A stretch of 64,000 nt of DNA, from contig SFCS01000002.1 in NCBI GenBank assembly GCA_004558485.1, forward strand, positions 25,864 to 89,863, written 5' to 3'. Numbering within the stretch: position 1 is the first letter of the stretch; each line of letters opens with the position of its first letter. This DNA comes from Ruminococcus sp. GTDB taxonomy: Bacteria > Bacillota > Clostridia > Oscillospirales > Acutalibacteraceae. The position numbers and the translations under genes are program-made. Of the stretch, positions 1-6,596 are shown one piece after another. The notes under the pieces are model-generated. The model ran no database searches. It saw only the letters and a list, made by a program, of their open reading frames with translations, and was not told the DNA's origin.

Positions 1-315
1 GCCGATGGAGATCTGCATACCGGCGTCCATCAGGGCGTCATAACCGGTGGCGGCATCCTCGGCGGTCGCCTTGTCGTCTTTCATGTCGAACTTGAAGGTG
101 ATGCCGTTGAGGCCGCCGGCAGCGTTGATCTCGTCAACAGCGAGCTGAGCGCCGTTCTTGACGGAATTGCCATAGGCGGATGCGTCGCCGGTCAGAGGGC
201 CGGTGGAGCCGATAAAGAACTGTTTATCGGCGGTGGATGCGCCACAGCCCGCAAACACGCTTGCGAACATGGCGACTGCCATCACGGTGGCAGCAACTTT
301 GGTGAACTTTTTCAT
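1..315 (-). CDS. Branched-chain amino-acid-type ABC transporter substrate-binding protein (5' part only)
   Basis: Only the first 105 codons are in the window; the gene runs off the left edge. The N-terminus is a lipoprotein signal (MKKFTKVAATVMAVAMFASV, then FAGCG, with Cys27 as the lipidation site). The mature part reads FFIGSTGPLTGDASAYG, then NGAQLAVDEINAAGG, the hallmark start of the LivJ/LivK periplasmic-binding-protein type I fold (Peripla_BP_6). Such proteins capture leucine/isoleucine/valine, or sometimes other amides, outside the membrane for a LivHMGF permease, which should lie beyond the edge. The ATG at 315 is preceded by AAGGAGAG at good spacing. The substrate cannot be decided from this fragment. 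Confidence 0.85.
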   Translation of the reverse strand, partial: MKKFTKVAATVMAVAMFASVFAGCGASTADKQFFIGSTGPLTGDASAYGNSVKNGAQLAVDEINAAGGLNGITFKFDMKDDKATAEDAATGYDALMDAGMQISIG

Positions 316-390
316 ACGGGGTCTCTCCTTTTGCAGTTTTTTTATTTTAACAGCCGCAGGGGTTGTAAAATACAAAGATAAATAAGAAAG

Positions 391-416
391 CCGGTCCCGC
401 GAAAGCAGGGCCGGCA
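391..416 (-). terminator. Intrinsic terminator of the small membrane-protein gene
   Basis: GCCGGTCC and GGGCCGGC form an 8-bp stem with one G-U pair around a CGCGAAAGCA-type loop. On the minus strand it is followed by TTTCTTATTT. It separates the 86-residue gene from the amino-acid-binding-protein gene downstream. Confidence 0.6.
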
Positions 417-427
417 TTTTCACAAAT

Positions 428-688
428 TCATGCGGGTTCCAAAAAACCTTTCGGTCTTGCTTTCAGCGGTTCAATTTTCTTTACGATAAGCATAAGCGCT
501 ACAACGGGAAGAAGTACAATAATGTGCAATACGGCCAGCATGCTAATTCGTACCATAACAAAAATGAGCATCGCAATGACAGCGATGCTCAGAGAAAGGG
601 CGACAGGAGCGCAGGAGTAAGCAGCCGGTGCGGTAGCATCGGTTGTAGTACGATTGGTGTTGGTTCTGAAACAGAACATCCTGCTCAC
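428..688 (-). CDS. Small hypothetical membrane protein, 86 aa
   Basis: I do not recognise a family. The protein has a short Thr/Arg-rich N-terminus (residues 1-25), then two hydrophobic stretches (about 28-48 and 50-67) that look like a helical hairpin, and a basic C-terminus with KKIEPLKARPK. It therefore probably sits in the membrane with the lysine-rich tail in the cytoplasm. The start is well supported by AAGGAGTGAGCAGG immediately upstream of ATG. It is a one-gene transcript: a perfect consensus promoter lies upstream at 710-738 and a hairpin terminator downstream. The strong promoter on such a small protein suggests high or constitutive expression. The function is unknown. Confidence 0.65.
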   Translation of the reverse strand: MSRMFCFRTNTNRTTTDATAPAAYSCAPVALSLSIAVIAMLIFVMVRISMLAVLHIIVLLPVVALMLIVKKIEPLKARPKGFLEPA

Positions 689-709
689 TCCTTTTCTGAA
701 TTTGTCGCT

Positions 710-738
710 ATTATACGCGCATGCTCGAGTGTTGTCAA
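710..738 (-). promoter_or_regulatory. Perfect sigma-A promoter for the small membrane protein
   Basis: On the minus strand TTGACA (738-733) and TATAAT (715-710) are separated by exactly 17 bases. Both hexamers match the consensus fully. The start codon lies about 20 bases past the -10 box, so the 5' UTR is very short. Confidence 0.8.
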
Positions 739-813
739 TAGGTTTTGAATTTTTTGTAATATCTGTATCACAATACTTCTCTGTTCATGCGGAAATTATG
801 CACACTGACAACA

Positions 814-1593
814 CTATTTTCCGTACAGCGTGAGGACGGGCAGATGTGGCGAATCGTTCAGGCGCAGGGGTAGCGAGCTGTCACCAAGCCCGCGGCTGAC
901 GACAAGCGCCATGTTGCCGACGGTATACAGCCCGCTGACATACCGCGGAAAAAAGCCCTGCCCCGGCGCATACAGTCCGCGCTTGCCGAGCCTGATCTGC
1001 CCGCCGTGCGCATGTCCGCAGACGGCGAGGGAAAAGCCCGCATTCCGAAAGGCGGCGACATTCTCGGGGTGATGCAGCAGCAGCAGTGCAGGGGAGGCGG
1101 TTGCCGTGACCTTTTGCGGATAGCCGACGCCGTATATCGGCAGCGTCTGTCCGCCGCGCTCCAAGGTCTCAAAGCGGTTTTCCATGAGCGGGATGCCCGC
1201 TTTCTGCATGGCGGCGCGGTAGTTTTCACGATAGACACCGCGCTCGTGGTTGCCGATGACGGCAACGCAGGGCGCGATGGCGGTGAGTGCCGCAAGAAAG
1301 GCGTCGATGCCGTCCTTGTCAAAGTGGGCATAGCGGTTGGCAAGATCGCCCGCAATGAAGATGCAGTCGGGCGCCGCATCCTGCACGGCATCCGCAACCT
1401 GCTGCGGCGACGAAAGACTGTGGGGCAGGTGCAGGTCGGCGACCACGGCGATCCGATACCCCGAAAAGGCAGCAGGCAGCCCTTGTATATATATAGGTAT
1501 ATGCTCGACCTGCGGCGCGGGATGTCCCTGCAGATACCGCAGCGGCGCGCCGAGCGTCAGCAGCGTGCGTTTGACGACGGTGGAAAGACGCAA
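814..1593 (-). CDS. YkuE-like calcineurin-type metallophosphoesterase
   Basis: A 259-residue protein with the full set of binuclear-metal phosphoesterase motifs: D53-L-H55 (DLHLPH), GDLAN at 82-86, GNHE at 114-117, a lone His pair around 174, and GHAHGG at 193-198. This spacing and length match the YkuE/YaeI group of metallophosphatases, which act at or near the membrane; members have been linked to lipid or UDP-sugar-lipid pyrophosphate hydrolysis, but the substrate here is not known. An N-terminal hydrophobic or basic stretch could tether it. The best start is a TTG codon at 1593, preceded by AGGGGG; no ATG fits. It stands alone, convergent to nothing and divergent from the TauE gene. Confidence 0.8.
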   Translation of the reverse strand: MRLSTVVKRTLLTLGAPLRYLQGHPAPQVEHIPIYIQGLPAAFSGYRIAVVADLHLPHSLSSPQQVADAVQDAAPDCIFIAGDLANRYAHFDKDGIDAFLAALTAIAPCVAVIGNHERGVYRENYRAAMQKAGIPLMENRFETLERGGQTLPIYGVGYPQKVTATASPALLLLHHPENVAAFRNAGFSLAVCGHAHGGQIRLGKRGLYAPGQGFFPRYVSGLYTVGNMALVVSRGLGDSSLPLRLNDSPHLPVLTLYGK

Positions 1594-1670
1594 ACGAATT
1601 CCCCCTTTTTTGGCAGTGTACCATAAAAACGGGCGGGACGCAAGCCTTTACAAGCGACGAAAACACTGCT

Positions 1671-1796
1671 ATGGTGAAAACGCCCGCGCTGTATCTCGAC
1701 ATGGGCGCGGCGGATAATCTGCGGGAGCTGGCGCCGGCGCTCGGGCTGCCCGACGGCGGCGACATTCCCTCCCTTCTCTCCCTTGCGGGGCTTTGA
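1671..1796 (+). pseudogene. Short coding remnant, 41 codons plus upstream open frame
   Basis: An open frame with GC-rich third positions ends at TGA 1796 and reads TPALYLDMGAADNLRELAPA then LGLPDGGDIPSLLSLAGL. The same frame stays open upstream of the ATG, with no ribosome binding site. It looks like the C-terminal tail of a lost gene between two intact genes rather than a working small protein. I do not recognise the parent family. Confidence 0.3.
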
Positions 1797-1865
1797 CTAA
1801 AGCGTCCCTTTTTATTTCTTGAAAAGAAGATGCGAATGTGATACACTGTACGGCAGGTGATGGAT

Positions 1866-2642
1866 ATGCAATATGTAATAACCGTGTTGGTGTGCCTTTT
1901 GGCGGGCATGGGTGCGGGACTCGGCACCGGCTTTGCCGGCTTGAGCGCTGCGGCGGTGATCACGCCGATGCTCGTGACCTTTTTGGGTGTCGAGCCGTAT
2001 GCGGCGGTCGGCATCGCGCTGGCATCGGATGTGCTGGCGAGCGCTGTTTCCGCCTATACCTACGGCAAAAATAAAAACCTCGACATCAAAAACGGCATCG
2101 TCATGATGCTGGCGGTGCTACTGTTCACAGTCGTCGGCAGCTATGTTTCCAGCCTGGTGCCGTCAACCACCATGGGGAATTTTTCTGTGTTCATGACGCT
2201 GCTGCTCGGCGTGAAATTCATCGTGCGCCCCGTCATGACCGAAAAATCCGACATGGCGGCGCAGTCGGCGCGCTCGCGCATCATAAAATCCGTTGTTTGC
2301 GGCGCGGTCGTCGGCTTCATCTGCGGCTTTGTCGGTGCGGGCGGCGGCATGATGATGCTGCTCCTGCTCACAAGCGTGATGGGCTATGAGCTGAAGACTG
2401 CCGTCGGCACGAGCGTGTTCATCATGACCTTCACGGCGCTTACCGGCGCCGTGTCCCACTTCGCGATCGGCGGCAGCCCCGATGTGCTGCTGTTGGTGCT
2501 TTGTGTGGGGTTCACCTTCCTGTTTGCCCGCATCGCGGCAAAGATCGCTAATAAGGCAAGCCCCGCTGCGCTCAACCGCATGACCGGTGTCATCCTGGTC
2601 GTGCTCGGCGCCGCCGTTTTGGTGTTCTCGCTGATAAAATAA
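1866..2642 (+). CDS. TauE/SafE-family membrane exporter
   Basis: About 258 residues forming seven or eight transmembrane segments in two repeated halves. Each half carries the family's Gly/Ala-rich signature (GMGAGLGTGFAGLSAAAVITP near the start; GFICGFVGAGGGMMMLLLL about residues 150-170). TauE/SafE (DUF81) proteins move small organic or inorganic anions such as sulfite, sulfoacetate or sulfolactate across the membrane; the substrate here is unknown. Starts at GTG 1857, ATG 1860 and ATG 1866 are in frame. The AGGTG at 1855-1859 is best placed for ATG 1866, so I chose that one. The stop codon abuts an opposing gene remnant at 2643. Confidence 0.8.
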   Translation: MQYVITVLVCLLAGMGAGLGTGFAGLSAAAVITPMLVTFLGVEPYAAVGIALASDVLASAVSAYTYGKNKNLDIKNGIVMMLAVLLFTVVGSYVSSLVPSTTMGNFSVFMTLLLGVKFIVRPVMTEKSDMAAQSARSRIIKSVVCGAVVGFICGFVGAGGGMMMLLLLTSVMGYELKTAVGTSVFIMTFTALTGAVSHFAIGGSPDVLLLVLCVGFTFLFARIAAKIANKASPAALNRMTGVILVVLGAAVLVFSLIK

Positions 2643-2834
2643 TCACTCCACCGGTGGGCGGAACGCGCGGATGGCGGCGGTCAGCTTCGGATGTCGTATG
2701 ACAAAATGGATGACCGGATCGGCGCATTTGGACAGCACCACATACTGTTCGCCCACCGCTGTGACGGAAATGTTGGCAAACACCGGATGATCCGTGAACT
2801 GCACGGTGTAGTTTTTGTCGGCATACACTATAGA
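2643..2834 (-). pseudogene. Truncated C-terminal gene fragment
   Basis: A reading frame ending in TGA at 2643 gives ADKNYTVQFTDHPVFANISV, then TAVGEQYVVLSKCADPVIHF and ending RAFRPPVE. It looks protein-like (alternating hydrophobic strands) but has no start. Upstream it runs straight into the 48-base palindrome at 2838-2885 and then AT-rich DNA. The simplest reading is the tail of a gene whose front was lost when the neighbouring DNA arrived. The family is not recognised. Confidence 0.4.
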
Positions 2835-2837
2835 ACA

Positions 2838-2885
2838 AATAGCAATAGCGGCCCCCATCATCTGATGGGGGCCGCTATTGCTATT
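2838..2885. repeat. Perfect 23-bp inverted repeat with 2-base loop
   Basis: The arms (2838-2860 and 2863-2885) are exact reverse complements around a TC loop; the core is GCGGCCCCCATCA/TGATGGGGGCCGC flanked by AATAGCAATA. Neither side has a T-run, so it is not a normal intrinsic terminator. It lies at the boundary between the truncated gene and the AT-rich serine-hydrolase segment. Confidence 0.85.
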
Positions 2886-3023
2886 GTATGCGGGGATCGG
2901 TCTTTGTCGCACGGTTCATTTCTAAAAAAGGAGGAGCAAATACATTTAACGGTCTGCTTATATTTGCGCTTAGCCCTGTCGGGTATCGTTCGGCAGTTTA
3001 AATAACCCGATGTGCAGTTTCGG

Positions 3024-3902
3024 CTAATGCGTTTCGGCGATAAAACGGCGCATTCTTTCCGAATAACCGTCACTGTCAAACCCTAGCCACGCAACAACCG
3101 CACGCCTGTTCCGGTCAACAAGAAGCATCTGACCGCACATGCCGCCCTTTGCGTGGCATCCGGGCGCGATCTCTTTCAGTTCATATCCGCGTTCGAATAC
3201 AATATCGCACCACTCTTTTGAAATAAATCGTTTACCTCCGAAAACACCGCCGTCTAAATAAATGCGCCCGAGCTTTGCTATGTCCGGGGTGCGAATATAG
3301 AGTCCGGTAGCGCCCATGGAATATCCCATGGGACAGGTGCTCCATGCGAATTCCTGAAATGCACATGGGACAAACAGGCGCTCACGCATGAAGTCAAAAA
3401 GTGTTTTGCCGGTTTTTTTCGAAACGACCCGTGAAAGAAGGTAATACGCAGCATCACTGTATGCAGATCCTTTTGTGCCTTCATCGCCGGGAGTGTTAGG
3501 CAAATCTGTCGAAAGCACAATCTTCAAAAAATCATTTCGAGTGCCGTATTTTCTTTCGAATGTATTGACATCCTCCGTATCAATATCGAGAAATCCCTGC
3601 CCGATTCCCCAACGGTGGCGAATGAGATGATCGAGTGTTATCTGTTCCCACCTCGGATGGATTCTGTCCGGCAGCTGATCCTTGAATATATCGATTGGCT
3701 TTTCATCCGGCGATAGGAGTCCGTCATCGTATAACATTCCGAGCGCGGTCACGGTGAACACCTTCGAAATAGAATAGCAATTATTTGTCTTGTTGGCAGG
3801 CGTAATGTTTTTCGTAACAGATATGCCGTCTTCTACAACGGTGATCTGATAAATACCCTTTTCGCTGCTTGCTATATCTAAAATCCTTTGCGTATAACTC
3901 AC
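3024..3902 (-). CDS. Class C beta-lactamase-like serine hydrolase
   Basis: A 292-residue protein of the beta-lactamase/penicillin-binding-protein superfamily (PF00144). The nucleophile motif is S44-I-S-K47. The second motif is Y148-S-D150, where classical enzymes have Y-x-N. The third is H250-A-K-G-G near the C-terminus, standing in for KTG. There is no signal peptide, so it is probably a cytoplasmic esterase or peptidase rather than a drug-resistance enzyme. The start is GTG at 3902 with AAAGGCAG upstream. Codon use is more AT-rich than the flanking genes and the left flank carries a large palindrome and a gene remnant, both pointing to acquisition by transfer. The substrate is unknown. Confidence 0.8.
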   Translation of the reverse strand: MSYTQRILDIASSEKGIYQITVVEDGISVTKNITPANKTNNCYSISKVFTVTALGMLYDDGLLSPDEKPIDIFKDQLPDRIHPRWEQITLDHLIRHRWGIGQGFLDIDTEDVNTFERKYGTRNDFLKIVLSTDLPNTPGDEGTKGSAYSDAAYYLLSRVVSKKTGKTLFDFMRERLFVPCAFQEFAWSTCPMGYSMGATGLYIRTPDIAKLGRIYLDGGVFGGKRFISKEWCDIVFERGYELKEIAPGCHAKGGMCGQMLLVDRNRRAVVAWLGFDSDGYSERMRRFIAETH

Positions 3903-4047
3903 GGGTTTTCACTGCCTTTCGTTATAATAATTATTAAAACGCGTAAGGTCTTGAGAGATTAAGGCACTTAAATCCACACATCGCCTTTCCAAAAATCCCG
4001 TTGACGGTTGTCATTATGTAAGAGTGAAGCGGTAAGAAGGAATAAAT

Positions 4048-4081
4048 AAAAATCCCGTCCACTGAAGTGAACAGGATTTTT
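4048..4081 (-). terminator. Bidirectional intrinsic terminator
   Basis: AAAAATCC pairs with GGATTTTT, with a partly mismatched inner stem around a GAA loop. It lies just downstream of the transglutaminase-like gene and has T-runs in both orientations. Confidence 0.65.
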
Positions 4082-4130
4082 GTCAAGAGGTCACAAAAAA
4101 GATGCCTGTAATAAATTGAATTTGGAAAGC

Positions 4131-5750
4131 TTACGCTTTTTTTCTGCGAATGAACAGGTAATACACGCCTGTGCCCACGGCGGCCAACCCAGCCAAGCAT
4201 CCGGCAACAATCAGCAGAATCTTGCCGACGGACAATCCGTGGGCAGTGGATTCTTTAATAAACCACAAGGAACAGTGGTTGGTGGTAAATGTCAGCTCGC
4301 CGTCGGCAGTCACCATGCCTGTTCCTTCCAGAACAGCTTTGCCGGCGTCGTTTACCGAATAGATATCCACCGTTTTACCAGTGAAAGCTTCGTCCACGCG
4401 GATGCAGATTTCCGCTTCACCGGGAAGCGCTCCGTGATGCTCGAAGCTAAAAGGAAAATAGCTTTCCCCTTCACTCAGTTTCTCCAACGTGGAGATATCC
4501 TCCTGCGCCACCTCTTCGCCGAGACGAATGCCGGTATTGAGCGTGGTTGCGGTGTCGTATGTTGTCAGCTTGTTTCCGTCAAAGCTCCAGCGATAGGACT
4601 CGCTCTGCAAAACGAGTTTTCCTCCGTTCTGTGCGATACTGTTGAACAGCTCCAGCGTGACTTCGGGATTTTCGGCAATATCGACCGTGACAGCCGACGG
4701 CTGCACGGATGTGTTCGCTGTGAGTATATCCGATGCGGTTGTGTCCGTAGCGTCGGCGCTTGTCTCAGTATCGGTAGCATTGGCTGTAGAAACGGTCTGT
4801 CCGCCACGGGTTGTTGTACCCTTACCGGTGGGACGGGTGGGTATTTTTCCGGTCGTAGTTGTCGAGGTCGTTGCCTTGGCGCCGTACGCAGTGGCAGAAA
4901 AACTACAACCCTTCTCTCTTTCGAGTTCTGCAAATACATTTCCTTTCGCGTCGATATATCCTTTTAGCCTATCCATGCCCATGAACAAATACTTACTGCC
5001 CATGGAGCTGCCCTCGTCGCCATAGGTGCAGTCGACGCCGTACCATTTTCCGTCCAACTCCACCACATTCCAGGCGTGGTTATCATTGGTGGCAATATAG
5101 CTCTTGTAGCCGGCACGTTCCATGAACCGCTGAAATAGGAAAGCATACGAGGAGCAGACCACATTCGTCCGCACACCGGTCATCAAATCGTACACGCCGT
5201 TGATGGTGTCGTAGCCGCCCGGCATCTCCTCACTACCGCTTTTCACATGCTTGCAGATATATTCGGCGATGTATTTGATTTTATCCGCCTTGGCATAAGA
5301 AGAGACTTTCGCCAGCTCCGCATCCAGCAGCTTATCTGCTTTTTTCAGCTCGTCTGGCGAGTCGATATATTCAATTTCAATATCTCCATACTCCTGGCCG
5401 TTTTCAAAATCATGGAAATACCCGGTCATACACACAGAGCTGATCGAATATTCATGGTAGCTGTAATAGAGTTTCTCTTGCGTGTAGTCAAAATTGTTGA
5501 CATTGCAATACCAGAAGTCATTGCTCATATAATCCGGAAATCTGCTGTAAACGATTCGCACCGGCACGGCTGTCAGGCGATTTTCGATACCGTAACGGGC
5601 CGCCTTGAAATAATCTTCCTTGCCGCCAAGGTCGTAATAGGTTTTGCCTTCGTACTGCGTAGTAGGGATATTCAGCCCCCCTGCCGCCACGGACATTCCC
5701 GCCGGCAGCAGCATGACCACCGCCAAAAACAGTGCAATGAATCTTTTCAT
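4131..5750 (-). CDS. Membrane-anchored transglutaminase-like surface protein
   Basis: 539 residues from the ATG at 5750, which has AAGGGGTG upstream; longer in-frame extensions lack a signal peptide. The order is: Sec signal peptide (1-23, ending VAA); an alpha/beta region; a transglutaminase-like core with the triad C199 (NVVCSSYAF), H225 (NDNHAWNVV) and D240 (WYGVDCTYGD); a Thr/Ser-rich linker (about 290-350, with TTTTGKIPTRPTGKGTTTRG); a beta-rich domain; and a C-terminal transmembrane helix followed by RRKKA. Such proteins act outside the cell as proteases or peptide cross-linkers, sometimes without known substrate. A monocistronic unit with terminator 4048-4081. A second transglutaminase-like gene lies at 40416. 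Confidence 0.85.
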   Translation of the reverse strand: MKRFIALFLAVVMLLPAGMSVAAGGLNIPTTQYEGKTYYDLGGKEDYFKAARYGIENRLTAVPVRIVYSRFPDYMSNDFWYCNVNNFDYTQEKLYYSYHEYSISSVCMTGYFHDFENGQEYGDIEIEYIDSPDELKKADKLLDAELAKVSSYAKADKIKYIAEYICKHVKSGSEEMPGGYDTINGVYDLMTGVRTNVVCSSYAFLFQRFMERAGYKSYIATNDNHAWNVVELDGKWYGVDCTYGDEGSSMGSKYLFMGMDRLKGYIDAKGNVFAELEREKGCSFSATAYGAKATTSTTTTGKIPTRPTGKGTTTRGGQTVSTANATDTETSADATDTTASDILTANTSVQPSAVTVDIAENPEVTLELFNSIAQNGGKLVLQSESYRWSFDGNKLTTYDTATTLNTGIRLGEEVAQEDISTLEKLSEGESYFPFSFEHHGALPGEAEICIRVDEAFTGKTVDIYSVNDAGKAVLEGTGMVTADGELTFTTNHCSLWFIKESTAHGLSVGKILLIVAGCLAGLAAVGTGVYYLFIRRKKA

Positions 5751-5759
5751 GTAAAAACA

Positions 5760-6256
5760 CCCCTTAAATATATACGCGGCAGCACATCTGCCAGCTACAT
5801 ATAACAAATATAACATATTTATTATGCTGTTGCAAGCAGTATAAAGATTTCTGTTGCAGTCATCATCCATTGAGAATCCGCATGAATGAATCATGAATGA
5901 TGAAAAATGAAGAGTGAATAATATAAAACGCAAAGCCGCTCTTTACTAAAGTAGAACTTCGTTTCGATGCAGGTAACAGGACTTTGAAGACAATTTGCAG
6001 ACAAGTTTGCAACTCGGAAAGTTTTTTCGACTTTTGCCCTCTTCTTCTCTTTTCTCCCTGCCCGAAAAACCTTTGGCAGCTTTTTCGCCGTCGCCGGACG
6101 AAAAACGCCCCGCCACAAAAGCGGCAGGGGTAGTTTTGACAGGGACAGAAGGGCTTGAAGTTGCGTTGCAGCCCCTCTTGCAGTGTCCAAAATCGGCGGG
6201 CGCGCCGGCGACGATACCCGGCACGCTCCGCGTGACTCAAGCTGAAATCTTTTTAC
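5760..6256. other. Gene-poor spacer with degenerate short repeats
   Basis: No convincing gene. Around 5878-5925 there is a run of shuffled words of the type TGAATGATGAAAAATGAAG, AT-rich and low-complexity. At 6217-6234 it holds CCCGGCACGCTCCGCGTG, a small hairpin word that recurs inverted at 63827-63844. Open frames here have no ribosome binding sites. Confidence 0.5.
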
Positions 6257-6297
6257 GCAAGTGATAGTATATTCGCCTCTTTAACTGTGCGAAACAC

Positions 6298-6364
6298 AAT
6301 ATCACTCGGCGTTAGCCGAATATCACTGCGGTGCAATATCACTCGCCGAAAGGCGAATATAACT
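6298..6364. repeat. Tandem array of AATATCACT-hairpin units
   Basis: AATATCACT occurs at 6298, 6319 and 6335, with a variant AATATAACT at 6356 (periods 21, 16 and 21). Between copies sit small hairpins: CGGC-GTTA-GCCG, a GC-GGT-GC turn, and CGCC-GAAA-GGCG. A partial inverted copy (GTGATAGTATATTCGCC) lies just upstream at 6261. Confidence 0.75.
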
Positions 6365-6365
6365 G

Positions 6366-6399
6366 AAAAACTCCCTGTTCGAAAGAACAAGGAGTTTTT
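6366..6399 (-). terminator. Terminator of tRNA-Tyr
   Basis: AAAAACTCC and GGAGTTTTT close a stem capped by GTTC-GAAA-GAAC. It begins two bases after the encoded CCA of the minus-strand tRNA-Tyr. Confidence 0.8.
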
Positions 6400-6400
6400 C

Positions 6401-6485
6401 TGGTGGGAGAGGGTGGATTCGAACCACCGAAGCATAAAGCAGCAGATTTACAGTCTGTCCCCTTTGGCCACTCGGGAACTCTCCC
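6401..6485 (-). tRNA. tRNA-Tyr (GTA)
   Basis: An 85-base class II tRNA with a long variable arm and encoded CCA. The acceptor stem GGGAGAG pairs with CTCTCCC, the T-arm is GGTGGTTCGAATCCACC, and the anticodon GTA is at 6451-6449. It is transcribed away from tex. Confidence 0.95.
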
Positions 6486-6552
6486 ATAACTTCGGCGCGT
6501 GTTCTACTATAGCACGCGGCGGCGGGATTGTCAAGTTTTTTTTGTAATTTTT

Positions 6553-6590
6553 GCAATTTTCCCGCCGCATTGCCGCGGCGGGAAAATTGC
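6553..6590 (-). terminator. Long hairpin after tex
   Basis: A perfect 16-bp stem (GCAATTTTCCCGCCGC with its complement) starts seven bases past the tex stop codon. The minus-strand flank is A-rich rather than U-rich, so it may act as an mRNA 3' end or a weak terminator. Confidence 0.5.
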
Positions 6591-6596
6591 GCATAT

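Noticed and set aside
3934..4200. Minus-strand ORF overlapping the end of the transglutaminase gene
   Set aside because: It crosses terminator 4048-4081 and lies out of frame over the last codons of a well-supported gene; no ribosome binding site.
6298..6364. AATATCACT array considered as a CRISPR
   Set aside because: Repeat units are 9 bases with 7-12-base hairpin spacers of unequal length; CRISPR repeats are longer and spacers are not palindromic.
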